Assembly (NCBI GenBank): GCA_030050125.1
Contig: JASIJN010000416.1
Span: forward strand, 1 to 15,297
DNA from: Streptosporangiaceae bacterium
GTDB taxonomy: Bacteria > Actinomycetota > Actinomycetes > Streptosporangiales > Streptosporangiaceae
Reading direction: 5' to 3'
Length of the DNA stretch: 15,297 bases
Shown here: piece by piece, positions 6,107 to 11,990 of the stretch
Layout: each line of letters starts with the position of its first letter
Numbering within the stretch: position 1 is the first letter of the stretch
The notes under the pieces: generated by a model
What the model was told of the DNA's origin: nothing
The model's database searches: none
Seen by the model: the letters and a program-made list of their open reading frames with translations, nothing else
Made by a program: the position numbers and the translations under genes

Positions 6107-6109
6107 ACT
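6104..6109 (+). promoter_or_regulatory. -10 box of nur (leaderless)
   Basis: TAGACT lies 6 nt before the nur ATG at 6116 and there is no Shine-Dalgarno sequence. No clear -35 hexamer is visible. No inverted repeat of the TGCAA-N5-TTGCA type, recalled for the Nur box, was seen here. Confidence 0.5.
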
Positions 6110-6115
6110 CGCCTC

Positions 6116-6541
6116 ATGTCTCAGTCATGGGACGCCACGCTGCGGGCCAGCGGTTATCGCGTTACCCCGCAACGCCAGCTTGTCTTGGAGGCGGTCACCA
6201 AGCTGGATCACGCCTCGCCCGAAGACATCTTCGTCGAGGTGCACCAGCGGGCGCAGGGGGTGAACGTCTCGACGATCTACCGCACGCTCGAACTGCTCGA
6301 GCAGCTCGGCCTGGTGACCCACACCCACCTCGGGCATGGCGCCCCGCGGTACCACCTGGCCGCCAAGGCCCAGCACGTGCACCTGGTCTGCCGCCACTGC
6401 GGCCGGGTGACCGAGGTCGCCCCCGAGGCCGCGCGCCCGCTGGTCACCGCGCTCGACGAGCAGCAGGGGTTCGAGACCGACGTCGGCCACCTCACCGTGT
6501 TCGGGACCTGCCGCGACTGCCGCGCCCCCACGAGCGCATAG
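6116..6541 (+). CDS. nur: Fur-family metalloregulator, Nur (nickel) type
   Basis: A 141-residue cytoplasmic DNA-binding repressor of the Fur family. It is closest to what I recall of Streptomyces Nur (SCO4180), which controls nickel uptake and the choice between nickel and iron superoxide dismutase. The winged helix spans about residues 10-80 (GYRVTPQRQLVLEAV, NVSTIYRTLELLEQLGLV), followed by the HGAPRYHLA hinge and HVHLVC. The structural zinc cysteines are Cys92/Cys95 and Cys132/Cys135. Compared with Nur, the ligand equivalents His32, His69, His71, His87, His89 and His125 are present, but the fourth histidine of the nickel-binding M-site (His86 in Nur) is Ala85 here. A different metal preference is therefore possible. 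The ATG is preceded by a TAGACT box at leaderless spacing, and the TAG stop is part of the ygfZ -10 box. Confidence 0.87.
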   Translation: MSQSWDATLRASGYRVTPQRQLVLEAVTKLDHASPEDIFVEVHQRAQGVNVSTIYRTLELLEQLGLVTHTHLGHGAPRYHLAAKAQHVHLVCRHCGRVTEVAPEAARPLVTALDEQQGFETDVGHLTVFGTCRDCRAPTSA

Positions 6542-6544
6542 CCT
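6539..6544 (+). promoter_or_regulatory. -10 box of ygfZ, overlapping the nur stop codon
   Basis: TAGCCT starts with the TAG stop of nur (6539-6541) and lies 7 nt before the ygfZ ATG at 6552. No Shine-Dalgarno sequence is present, which suggests leaderless translation. Confidence 0.45.
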
Positions 6545-6551
6545 GGCCGGT

Positions 6552-7622
6552 ATGAGTCGCAGCCCGCTGCTGGCCACCCCGGGAGCCGTCCCCGCCGACG
6601 GGCCAGACGCCGGGGTCGCGGCGCACTACGGCGACCCGTACGCCGAGCAGCGCAGCGCCGTCGGCGGCCTGGCCCTGGTCGACCGGTCGCACCGGGGCGT
6701 GATCCGGATCGCCGGCCAGGACCGGCTGTCCTGGCTGCACAGCCTGACCACGCAGAGCGTCGAGCACCTCGCCCCTGGCGACACCGCGGAGGCGCTGATC
6801 CTCAGCCCGCAGGGGCACGTCGAGCACCACCTGATCCTGACCGACGACGGCGCCCAGTTGTGGGTGCACGTCGAGCCCGGCACGGCCGGGCCGCTGCTGG
6901 GCTTCCTGGAGTCGATGCGGTTCATGCTGCGGGTCGAGCCGGCCGACGTCACCGCCGGGCACGCGGTGCTCACGCTGCTCGGGCCCGGCGCCGAGACGGA
7001 CCTGGCCGACATCGCCCCCGTGGCGGCGACGCACGCGTTCGGCACCGACCTGATCGTCCCCAGGGAGCGGCTGTCCGATGTGGCGGCGGCGCTGCGGGCC
7101 CGCGGCGGCGTTCTCGCGGGCACCTGGGCCTACGAGGCGCTGCGGATCGCGGCCCGGCGGCCCCGGTTCGGGCTGGACACCGATCACCGCACGATCCCGC
7201 ACGAGGTGGGCTGGATCGACACCGCCGTGCACCTCAACAAGGGCTGCTACCGAGGCCAGGAAACCGTGGCCCGGGTGCACAACCTGGGCCATCCGCCGCG
7301 CCGGCTGGTGTTCCTGCACCTGGACGGCAGCGAGGACCGGCTGCCCGGCCACGCGGACCCGGTCGCCCTGGCCGGCCCGGCCGAGGAAGGCGCCAGCGCT
7401 GAGGAAGGCGCCAGCGTCGGTTTCGTCGGCTCGGCCGCGCGGCACTACGAGCTGGGGCCGATCGCCCTGGCCCTGATCAAGCGGACCGTCCCGGTCGAGG
7501 CCACGCTGACCGCCGGGGGCATCCCGGCGGCGCAGGAGGTCATCGTGCCGCCGGATGCCGGGGCGAACATCACGATCTCGCTCCGGCGGACAAAGGGGGA
7601 CCTGACCCGGTCGCGCGAGTAA
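6552..7622 (+). CDS. ygfZ: Folate-binding protein YgfZ (GcvT-like, Fe-S cluster maintenance)
   Basis: A 356-residue cytoplasmic protein with the aminomethyltransferase fold. YgfZ binds tetrahydrofolate and supports the synthesis or repair of certain iron-sulfur enzymes. The family signature KGCYRGQE is at residues 230-237, with the conserved Cys232. Upstream features also fit: HRGVIRIAGQDRLSWLHSLTTQ near the N-terminus and LSPQGHVEHHLIL in the first half. A small internal duplication, AEEGAS twice (bases 7383-7416), lies in a loop after the signature. The ATG at 6552 is chosen because a TAGCCT box precedes it by 7 nt. The nitrobindin-nur-ygfZ order also occurs in Streptomyces as I recall it. 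The stop TAA starts a TAACCT sequence that may be the next promoter. Confidence 0.92.
   Translation: MSRSPLLATPGAVPADGPDAGVAAHYGDPYAEQRSAVGGLALVDRSHRGVIRIAGQDRLSWLHSLTTQSVEHLAPGDTAEALILSPQGHVEHHLILTDDGAQLWVHVEPGTAGPLLGFLESMRFMLRVEPADVTAGHAVLTLLGPGAETDLADIAPVAATHAFGTDLIVPRERLSDVAAALRARGGVLAGTWAYEALRIAARRPRFGLDTDHRTIPHEVGWIDTAVHLNKGCYRGQETVARVHNLGHPPRRLVFLHLDGSEDRLPGHADPVALAGPAEEGASAEEGASVGFVGSAARHYELGPIALALIKRTVPVEATLTAGGIPAAQEVIVPPDAGANITISLRRTKGDLTRSRE
7383..7416 (+). repeat. Short in-frame direct repeat in ygfZ
   Basis: GAGGAAGGCGCCAGCG occurs at 7383-7398 and 7401-7416 with an 18-bp period, duplicating six residues (AEEGAS). It keeps the reading frame and looks like a recent slippage or duplication in a surface loop. 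Confidence 0.8.
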
Positions 7623-7676
7623 CCTTTGGCTGGCCGGAACAACGTCGTTCCGCCGTGTCCAGGAGGTCATGTCGTC

Positions 7677-8612
7677 ATGCTGCGCCGCGCGCTGCTGGCT
7701 GCGTCGGCCAGCGACCGGATCCGCCGCCTCACCACCACCACCCCGCTGGCCCGCGGCGTCGTGGCCAGGTTCGTGGCCGGCGACACCGCCGAGGAAGCCC
7801 TGGCCGCGACCCGCGCGCTGCTGGACGACGGGCTGCTGGTCACCCTCGACTACCTCGGCGAGGACACGGTCGACCCGCAGCAGGCCGCGGCCGTGACCGA
7901 CGAGTACGTGAGCCTCCTCGAACGGCTGGCCGCGGCCGGGATGGCCGCCGCGGGCCGGGCCGAGGTCTCGGTCAAGGCCAGCGCGGTCGGCCTGGACCTG
8001 GCCGAGCACGGCGAGAAGACGGCGCGCGAGAACATCACCCGGATCTGCGCCGCGGCCGTCGCGGCCGCGACCACGGTCACGCTCGACATGGAAGACAACA
8101 CGAAGGTCGACGCGACCTTGCGGATCGTGCGCCAGCTGCGGCCGGACTTCCCCGACCTGGGCTGCGTGATCCAGTCCTATCTGCGCCGCAGCCAGGGCGA
8201 CTGCCGGGAGCTGGCCGTCGCCGGGTCGCGGGTCAGGCTCTGCAAGGGCGCCTACAGCGCCGACCCCGGCGTGGCCTACCCGGACCGGGCCGACGTGGAC
8301 CGGTGCTACGCGCGCTGCCTGCGGGTGCTGATGGACGGGCCCGGCTACCCGATGATCGCCACCCACGACCCGCGGCTGATCGCCATCGCCGCGGCGGCGG
8401 TCACGCTGTCCGGCCGCCCTGCGGACAGCTTCGAGTTCCAGATGCTCTACGGCATCCGGCCCGGCGAGCAGCTCCGGCTGGCCCGGGCCGGGTCCCGGGT
8501 GCGGGTGTACGTCCCCTACGGCAGCGACTGGTACGGCTACCTGGTCCGGCGGCTGGCGGAACGCCCGGCCAACCTGGCCTTCTTCCTGCGGTCGCTGGCC
8601 TCGCGCGGCTGA
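7677..8612 (+). CDS. Proline dehydrogenase (monofunctional, FAD-dependent)
   Basis: This enzyme oxidises proline to delta-1-pyrroline-5-carboxylate and passes electrons to the membrane quinone pool. The 311-residue barrel shows the family motifs in order: VSVKASAVGLDL, TLDMEDNTKVD, CVIQSYLRRSQGD, RLCKGAYSAD, MIATHDPRLI, EFQMLYGIRPG, and the substrate-binding YLVRRLAERPAN near residue 288, with Arg291 and Arg292. The ATG at 7677 is chosen because AGGAGG (7661-7666) lies 10 nt upstream and the conserved N-terminus MLRRALLAAS begins there; the longer TTG frame at 7626 adds 17 unconserved residues. TAACCT at 7620-7625 is a possible -10 box. proC follows after 30 bp. No P5C dehydrogenase gene is in the window, so the fate of the product here is open. 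Confidence 0.93.
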   Translation: MLRRALLAASASDRIRRLTTTTPLARGVVARFVAGDTAEEALAATRALLDDGLLVTLDYLGEDTVDPQQAAAVTDEYVSLLERLAAAGMAAAGRAEVSVKASAVGLDLAEHGEKTARENITRICAAAVAAATTVTLDMEDNTKVDATLRIVRQLRPDFPDLGCVIQSYLRRSQGDCRELAVAGSRVRLCKGAYSADPGVAYPDRADVDRCYARCLRVLMDGPGYPMIATHDPRLIAIAAAAVTLSGRPADSFEFQMLYGIRPGEQLRLARAGSRVRVYVPYGSDWYGYLVRRLAERPANLAFFLRSLASRG

Positions 8613-8629
8613 CAGGACCCGGCCCCCGG

Positions 8630-8635
8630 TAGGCT
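8630..8635 (+). promoter_or_regulatory. -10 box of proC (leaderless)
   Basis: TAGGCT lies 7 nt before the proC GTG at 8643, inside the 30-bp gap after the proline dehydrogenase gene. There is no purine-rich ribosome-binding site, so proC is probably also transcribed on its own as a leaderless mRNA. Confidence 0.5.
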
Positions 8636-8642
8636 CCGTGAG

Positions 8643-9440
8643 GTGATCGCTGTCCTCGGCACCGGGAAGATGGGCGAGGCGCTCATGTCCGGGCTGCTGC
8701 GGTCCGGGGTGGTGACCCCGTCGGGGGTGCTGGCCGCCGTCCGCCGCGAGGACCGGGCCCGCCAGCTCCGCGACGCCTACGGGATCGAGGTCGCCACCGC
8801 GGCGGCCGCGGCCCGCCGGGCGGAGACCCTGGTGATCACGGTCAAGCCGCAGGACATGACCGGGCTGCTGGCCGAGATCGCCCCCGTCGTGACCGACGAG
8901 AAGCTGGTGATCTCGGTCGCGGCCGGCATCACCACGGCGTTCATCGAGGCCAGACTGGCCGGGGAGGTCCCGGTGGTCCGGGTGATGTCGAACACGCCGG
9001 TGCTGGTCGACGAGGCGATGAGCGTAATCTCCCCCGGCTCGCACGCCAGGGAGCCGCACCTGCGCCGGGCCGAGGAACTGCTGCGACCTGTGGGAAAGGT
9101 GCTGCGGATCCCCGAATCCCAGCAGGACGCGGCCACCGCGCTGTCCGGCAGCGGGCCCGCCTACGTGTACTTCCTCGTGGAGGCCATGGTGGACGCCGGG
9201 ATCCTGCTCGGGATGCCGCGGAGCAACGCGCTGGAGATGGTCAAGCAGGCCGTGTACGGCGCGGCGACCATGCTCCAGGAGTCGGGCGAGCATCCGGTGA
9301 TCCTGCGCGAGGCGGTGACCTCGCCCGGAGGCACGACGATCAACGCGATCAGGGAACTGGAGAAACACGGCGTCAGGGCCGCGTTCCTGGCTGCGATAGA
9401 GGCGGCCAGGGACCGGGGCAGGGAACTCGCCGGCGGCTGA
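8643..9440 (+). CDS. proC: Pyrroline-5-carboxylate reductase
   Basis: ProC reduces delta-1-pyrroline-5-carboxylate to proline with NAD(P)H, the last step of proline synthesis. The 265-residue protein begins with the Rossmann dinucleotide motif VLGTGKMG (Gly6-x-Gly8-x-x-Gly11). It continues with VITVKPQD, the active-site region RVMSNTPVLVDEAMSVIS, LSGSGPAYVYFLVEAM and the C-terminal signature REAVTSPGGTTINAI. Length and motifs are complete. The GTG start is at leaderless distance from a TAGGCT box. It lies directly after the proline dehydrogenase gene, which catalyses the opposite conversion. In M. tuberculosis the same gene (Rv0500) precedes a small HTH gene and the bS22 gene, as here. Confidence 0.96.
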   Translation: MIAVLGTGKMGEALMSGLLRSGVVTPSGVLAAVRREDRARQLRDAYGIEVATAAAAARRAETLVITVKPQDMTGLLAEIAPVVTDEKLVISVAAGITTAFIEARLAGEVPVVRVMSNTPVLVDEAMSVISPGSHAREPHLRRAEELLRPVGKVLRIPESQQDAATALSGSGPAYVYFLVEAMVDAGILLGMPRSNALEMVKQAVYGAATMLQESGEHPVILREAVTSPGGTTINAIRELEKHGVRAAFLAAIEAARDRGRELAGG

Positions 9441-9495
9441 GCACAGACCGAGCGAGGGTCAAAAAATGGCAATGGAATTGAGGCCTTGCGCCGGG

Positions 9496-9523
9496 TTGCC
9501 CTTTTCCGCACAGGACTTACGCT
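9496..9523 (+). promoter_or_regulatory. Possible promoter of the BldC-like gene
   Basis: TTGCCC (9496-9501), a 16-nt spacer and TACGCT (9518-9523) resemble a housekeeping promoter. Transcription would start near 9530 and give a leader of about 60 nt. The assignment is tentative. Confidence 0.3.
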
Positions 9524-9590
9524 GGAGACGGGCGTGACTGGTGCGCTGAATCTCATTAGGCGCGGGCAGCAAGCCGGAAGAGGGCTATCA

Positions 9591-9794
9591 ATGGCAGCAG
9601 ACGCAACCTCGCTCAGCGACGTAAGGTTCCTGACCGTGGCCGAAGTGGCCACGATCATGCGCGTGTCCAAGATGACCGTCTACCGCCTTGTTCACTCTGG
9701 TGAGCTGGAGGCGATCCGGGTCGGCCGTTCGTTCCGGGTTCCGGAGCAGGCGGTCAACCAGTACCTGCGGGACGCCTTCGTCGCGGCCAGCTGA
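9591..9794 (+). CDS. BldC-like small HTH DNA-binding protein (excisionase/MerR-type)
   Basis: A 67-residue single-domain DNA-binding protein. The winged helix-turn-helix spans about residues 13-60: FLTVAEVATIMRVSKMTVYRLVHSGELEAIRVGRSFRVPEQAVNQYL, here described in segments as the recognition region (residues 14-33) and the wing (42-51). It belongs to the small MerR/excisionase-like group that includes the developmental regulator BldC, but it is a distinct paralogue group that usually sits beside the bS22 gene, as Rv0500A does in M. tuberculosis. The ATG at 9591 is preferred because GGAAGAGGG (9577-9585) precedes it by 5 nt; a longer frame from 9486 would add 35 residues that look unlike coding sequence. 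There is no phage gene nearby, so a real excisionase role is unlikely. Its targets are unknown. Confidence 0.88.
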   Translation: MAADATSLSDVRFLTVAEVATIMRVSKMTVYRLVHSGELEAIRVGRSFRVPEQAVNQYLRDAFVAAS

Positions 9795-9804
9795 GGTTCG
9801 GGGG

Positions 9805-9838
9805 GCATCAAGCGTCCGGTGTGGCAGCCGGCTGATGC
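9805..9838 (+). terminator. Hairpin after the BldC-like gene
   Basis: GCATCA (9805-9810) pairs with TGATGC (9833-9838), and inside it CCGG (9816-9819) pairs with CCGG (9828-9831). There is no U-tract. It starts 10 bp after the stop codon, so it may be a weak terminator or processing site. Confidence 0.35.
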
Positions 9839-9948
9839 GACCGGCCCCGGCCGAGGTAACCTGTGGCGTTGGCGTGTGCCCGGTCGCTGAGCGGCGGGCG
9901 TGCGCGTACGCATGCCCGTAAGCCAGGTCGCAGAGCAAGGGTGGACTC

Positions 9949-10047
9949 GTGGGCTCAGTCATCAAGAAGCGCCGCAAGCGCATGGCCAAGAAGAAGCACC
10001 GCAAACTGCTGCGCAAGACTCGCGTTCAGCGAAGGAACAAGAAGTAG
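9949..10047 (+). CDS. Small ribosomal subunit protein bS22 (AURKAIP1/COX24 domain), 32 residues
   Basis: This very basic 32-residue protein starts [20 protein letters not shown] and ends in TRVQRRNKK. It is almost the same as the mycobacterial ribosomal protein bS22, known from cryo-EM structures of the small subunit, and carries the AURKAIP1/COX24 domain. It should bind 16S rRNA in the 30S subunit. The GTG at 9949 is preferred over the internal ATG at 9982 because the conserved MGSVIKKR start is complete; a weak AAGGGTGG lies just upstream. A TAACCT box at 9857-9862 may be the promoter. It lies between the BldC-like gene and the acyltransferase gene. It is easily missed by gene finders because of its length. 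Confidence 0.93.
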   Translation: MGSVIKKRRKRMAKKKHRKLLRKTRVQRRNKK

Positions 10048-10067
10048 GGATACGCCTGGGAGGGGAC

Positions 10068-10928
10068 GTGAGCCAGTCCGGACCCGAACATGAGGGCGAC
10101 TGGCCTAAGTGGATCACCGGCGCCGAGGACTTGCTGGTGCGCTGGATAGTCGGCGACCATGAGGTCGACGAGTTGGGGTTCGATCCGGAATTCAACACCA
10201 ATGTGTTCATGCCGTTGTTCCGGCCCCTGTACCGATCGTGGTTCCGAGTCCAGATGCGCGGCCTGGAACACGTCCCGGCCTCCGGGCCGGCCCTGGTCGT
10301 GGCCAATCACTCCGGGGTGCTGCCTTTCGACGCGCTGATGCTCCAGGCGGGCCTGTTCGACGAGCACCCGCGGCACCGGATCCTGCGGGTGCTCAGCGCG
10401 GATCTCGTCTACGAGATGCCGTTCCTGTCCGACCTGGCCCGCCGCAGCGGGCACATCAGGGCTGACCCGGAACTGGCCGACCGGGTGCTGGCCGCCGGCC
10501 ACCTGGTCGGCGTGTTCCCTGAGGGCTTCAAGGGGATCGGCAAGCCGTTCAGCGACCGCTACCGGCTGCAGCGGTTCGGCCGGGGCGGCTTCGCGGCGAC
10601 CGCCAAGCGGGCGGGCGTGCCGATCATCCCGTGCGCGATCGTGGGCGCCGAGGAGATCTACCCGATGATCGGGAACTCCCGGCTGATGGCCCGGCTGTTC
10701 CGGCTGCCGTACTTCCCGCTCACGCCGCTCTTCCCGTGGCTCGGCCTGGTCGGCGCGGTCCCGTTGCCGTCCAACTGGATCATCGAGTTCTGCCCTCCGG
10801 TGCCGACCCTCCCCGCGAACGGCTCCGGCCCGGAGCCGGACGTCACTTCGCTGGCGGACCGCGTGCGCGGCATCATCCAGGACAAGCTCGACGAGTTGCT
10901 CACCGCGCGCGGGCCGGCCTTCGGCTAG
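10068..10928 (+). CDS. Lysophospholipid-type acyltransferase (PlsC-like)
   Basis: A 286-residue acyltransferase of the glycerophosphate/lysophosphatidate family, resembling M. tuberculosis Rv0502 by context. The acceptor-binding start is ANHSGVLPFDAL, with His81 and Asp88; the spacing is HX6D rather than the usual HX4D. A second block, VFPEGFKGIGKPF, holds the phosphate-binding FPEG, and VPIIPCAIVGAEE is the typical later strand. The protein probably acts at the inner membrane face on phospholipid or related precursors; the substrate is unknown. The GTG at 10068 is chosen because GGGAGG (10058-10063) precedes it and because the longer frame from 9900 would run through the bS22 gene. It lies 20 bp after bS22, probably on the same transcript. 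Confidence 0.9.
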   Translation: MSQSGPEHEGDWPKWITGAEDLLVRWIVGDHEVDELGFDPEFNTNVFMPLFRPLYRSWFRVQMRGLEHVPASGPALVVANHSGVLPFDALMLQAGLFDEHPRHRILRVLSADLVYEMPFLSDLARRSGHIRADPELADRVLAAGHLVGVFPEGFKGIGKPFSDRYRLQRFGRGGFAATAKRAGVPIIPCAIVGAEEIYPMIGNSRLMARLFRLPYFPLTPLFPWLGLVGAVPLPSNWIIEFCPPVPTLPANGSGPEPDVTSLADRVRGIIQDKLDELLTARGPAFG

Positions 10929-10965
10929 CGATCGTCGCCGCCCGGAACGGGGCGGGCCACGGTGC

Positions 10966-10998
10966 AGTCATATAACGCTCAGTTATGTAACGCTCAGT
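10966..10998. repeat. Tandem 15-bp operator-like repeat between convergent genes
   Basis: AGTCATATAACGCTC (10966-10980) is followed directly by AGTTATGTAACGCTC (10981-10995) and a further AGT. Within it, ATAAC and GTTAT form a perfect inverted repeat around GCTCA (10972-10986), like TetR-family operators. It sits in the 96-bp gap between the ends of the acyltransferase and HAD genes, where no promoter is expected. Confidence 0.7.
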
Positions 10999-11024
10999 CT
11001 CGGGGTGGGCTGGCTGGCCGACGG

Positions 11025-11900
11025 TCAGCCGCCGGACCGGCGGCGGTGCACGGCCGCGCCAGCCGCCATCCCGCCGACCACCGCCCCGGCGCCTGCCGCG
11101 ATCGGCAGGGCGATCATCGTGACCCGGCGGCCGGAGCGGAAGTCGTAGACCGGCCAGCCCCGGAGCCGGGCCTCGGCCCGCAGGCCGGCGTCCGGGTTGA
11201 TCGCGCAGGGGTGGCCGACCAGGGTCAGCATCGGCATGTCGTTCAGCGAGTCGCTGTAGGCCGAGCAACGGGCCAGGTCGAGGTCCTCGCGCCGGGCCAG
11301 CGCCTCGATCGCGGCCGCCTTGGCCTCGCCGTGCAGCAGCCCGCCGACGAGGCGCCCGGTGTAGACGCCGTCCGCGGTCTCGGCGACCGTGCCCAGCGCG
11401 CCGGTCAGGCCGAGCCTGCGGGACAGGATGCTCGCCAGTTCCACCGGCGTGGCGGTGACCAGCCAGACCCGTTGCCCGGCGCGCAGGTGGCGCTGGGTCA
11501 GTTCCCTGGTGCCGGCCCAGATCCGGTCGGCCATGGTGTCGTCGTAGATCTCCTCGCCGAGCCGCACGATGTCGGCCACCTTGTGCCCGGCCACGAAGGC
11601 CAGCGCGGCCTCCCGGGCCGCGTCGATGTGGTCGGAGTTCTCCGCACCGCGCAGCCGGAAGGAGATCTGGCCCCAGGTCATCCGGGCCAGGTCGCGCGGG
11701 CCGAACATCTTGCGGGCGGCCAGGCCGCGGGCGAAGTGATAGATAGAGGCGCCCCGCATCAGGGTGTTGTCAACGTCGAAGAACGCGCCGGCCCGGGGAT
11801 CGGGAACCGGCGGCGGCTGCTCCACCTCGGCGGCCTCGGCCGATGCCTGCCCGGCCAGCGCCGCCTCATGCCCAGGAAGCCGTCGGGGCCACCGCCACAT
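11025..11900 (-). CDS. HAD-superfamily IB hydrolase, SerB1-like, with C-terminal membrane segment
   Basis: A phosphatase-type HAD protein of 291 residues. Motif I is FFDVDNTLMRG (Asp42 nucleophile, Asp44 acid), motif II is LVTATP, motif III is the Lys in HGEAKAAAIEAL, and motif IV is SDSLNDMPML. The C-terminal segment VTMIALPIAAGAGAVVGGM is hydrophobic and could anchor the protein in the membrane. Homologues such as Rv0505c are called SerB1, but a real phosphoserine phosphatase role is unproven, and lipid-linked phosphates are also possible given the acyltransferase next door. I prefer the ATG at 11900 because TAGGCT lies 7 nt before it on this strand, the leaderless spacing seen elsewhere here; the ATG at 11927 adds 9 residues and lacks a ribosome-binding site. 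It converges on the acyltransferase gene. Confidence 0.9.
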   Translation of the reverse strand: MWRWPRRLPGHEAALAGQASAEAAEVEQPPPVPDPRAGAFFDVDNTLMRGASIYHFARGLAARKMFGPRDLARMTWGQISFRLRGAENSDHIDAAREAALAFVAGHKVADIVRLGEEIYDDTMADRIWAGTRELTQRHLRAGQRVWLVTATPVELASILSRRLGLTGALGTVAETADGVYTGRLVGGLLHGEAKAAAIEALARREDLDLARCSAYSDSLNDMPMLTLVGHPCAINPDAGLRAEARLRGWPVYDFRSGRRVTMIALPIAAGAGAVVGGMAAGAAVHRRRSGG

Positions 11901-11907
11901 GTCCCCG

Positions 11908-11913
11908 AGCCTA
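11908..11913 (-). promoter_or_regulatory. -10 box of the HAD hydrolase gene (leaderless)
   Basis: TAGGCT on the minus strand, 7 nt before the ATG at 11900. It lies inside the longer reading frame that begins at 11927, which argues against that longer start. Confidence 0.5.
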
Positions 11914-11990
11914 CCGGGAGTACCCATTGACCAGGCAGCACTGCGCAGTCGGGTCGCATCATCGGCGCGGGTCGGGCACCATAGTCAGCG

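Larger units (their letters stand above)
5747..6115. other. 369-bp gene-poor region with hairpins, tandem repeat and overlapping promoters
   Basis: Between the nitrobindin stop and the nur start no conventional gene is present. The stretch holds two hairpins, a tandem 15-bp repeat (5813-5842), a nested stem-loop region (5847-5902), a second nested inverted repeat (5914-5968), a 13-bp palindrome (5978-5990), a minus-strand 12-codon ORF with a very strong Shine-Dalgarno sequence, and promoter elements in both directions. Its A-rich repeat and dense pairing are unlike the rest of the window. Confidence 0.75.

Noticed and set aside
7626..7676. TTG start for proline dehydrogenase
   Set aside because: It adds 17 unconserved residues; AGGAGG precedes the ATG at 7677.
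6492..9368. A 958-codon open frame on the minus strand opposite nur, ygfZ, proline dehydrogenase and proC
   Set aside because: It lies antisense to four well-supported genes. Its translation is rich in Gly, Arg, His, Gln and Pro with no domain, as expected from the complement of GC-rich coding DNA.
9446..9466. GACC/GGTC stem followed by six A residues as a terminator for proC
   Set aside because: A terminator on the plus strand needs T residues after the stem; on the minus strand the T run would come before the stem.
9900..10067. N-terminal extension of the acyltransferase
   Set aside because: It would overlap the whole bS22 gene in another frame; the GTG at 10068 has a good ribosome-binding site.
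10962..11930. A 322-codon plus-strand frame opposite the HAD gene
   Set aside because: The minus strand encodes all four HAD motifs; this frame is a composition artefact.
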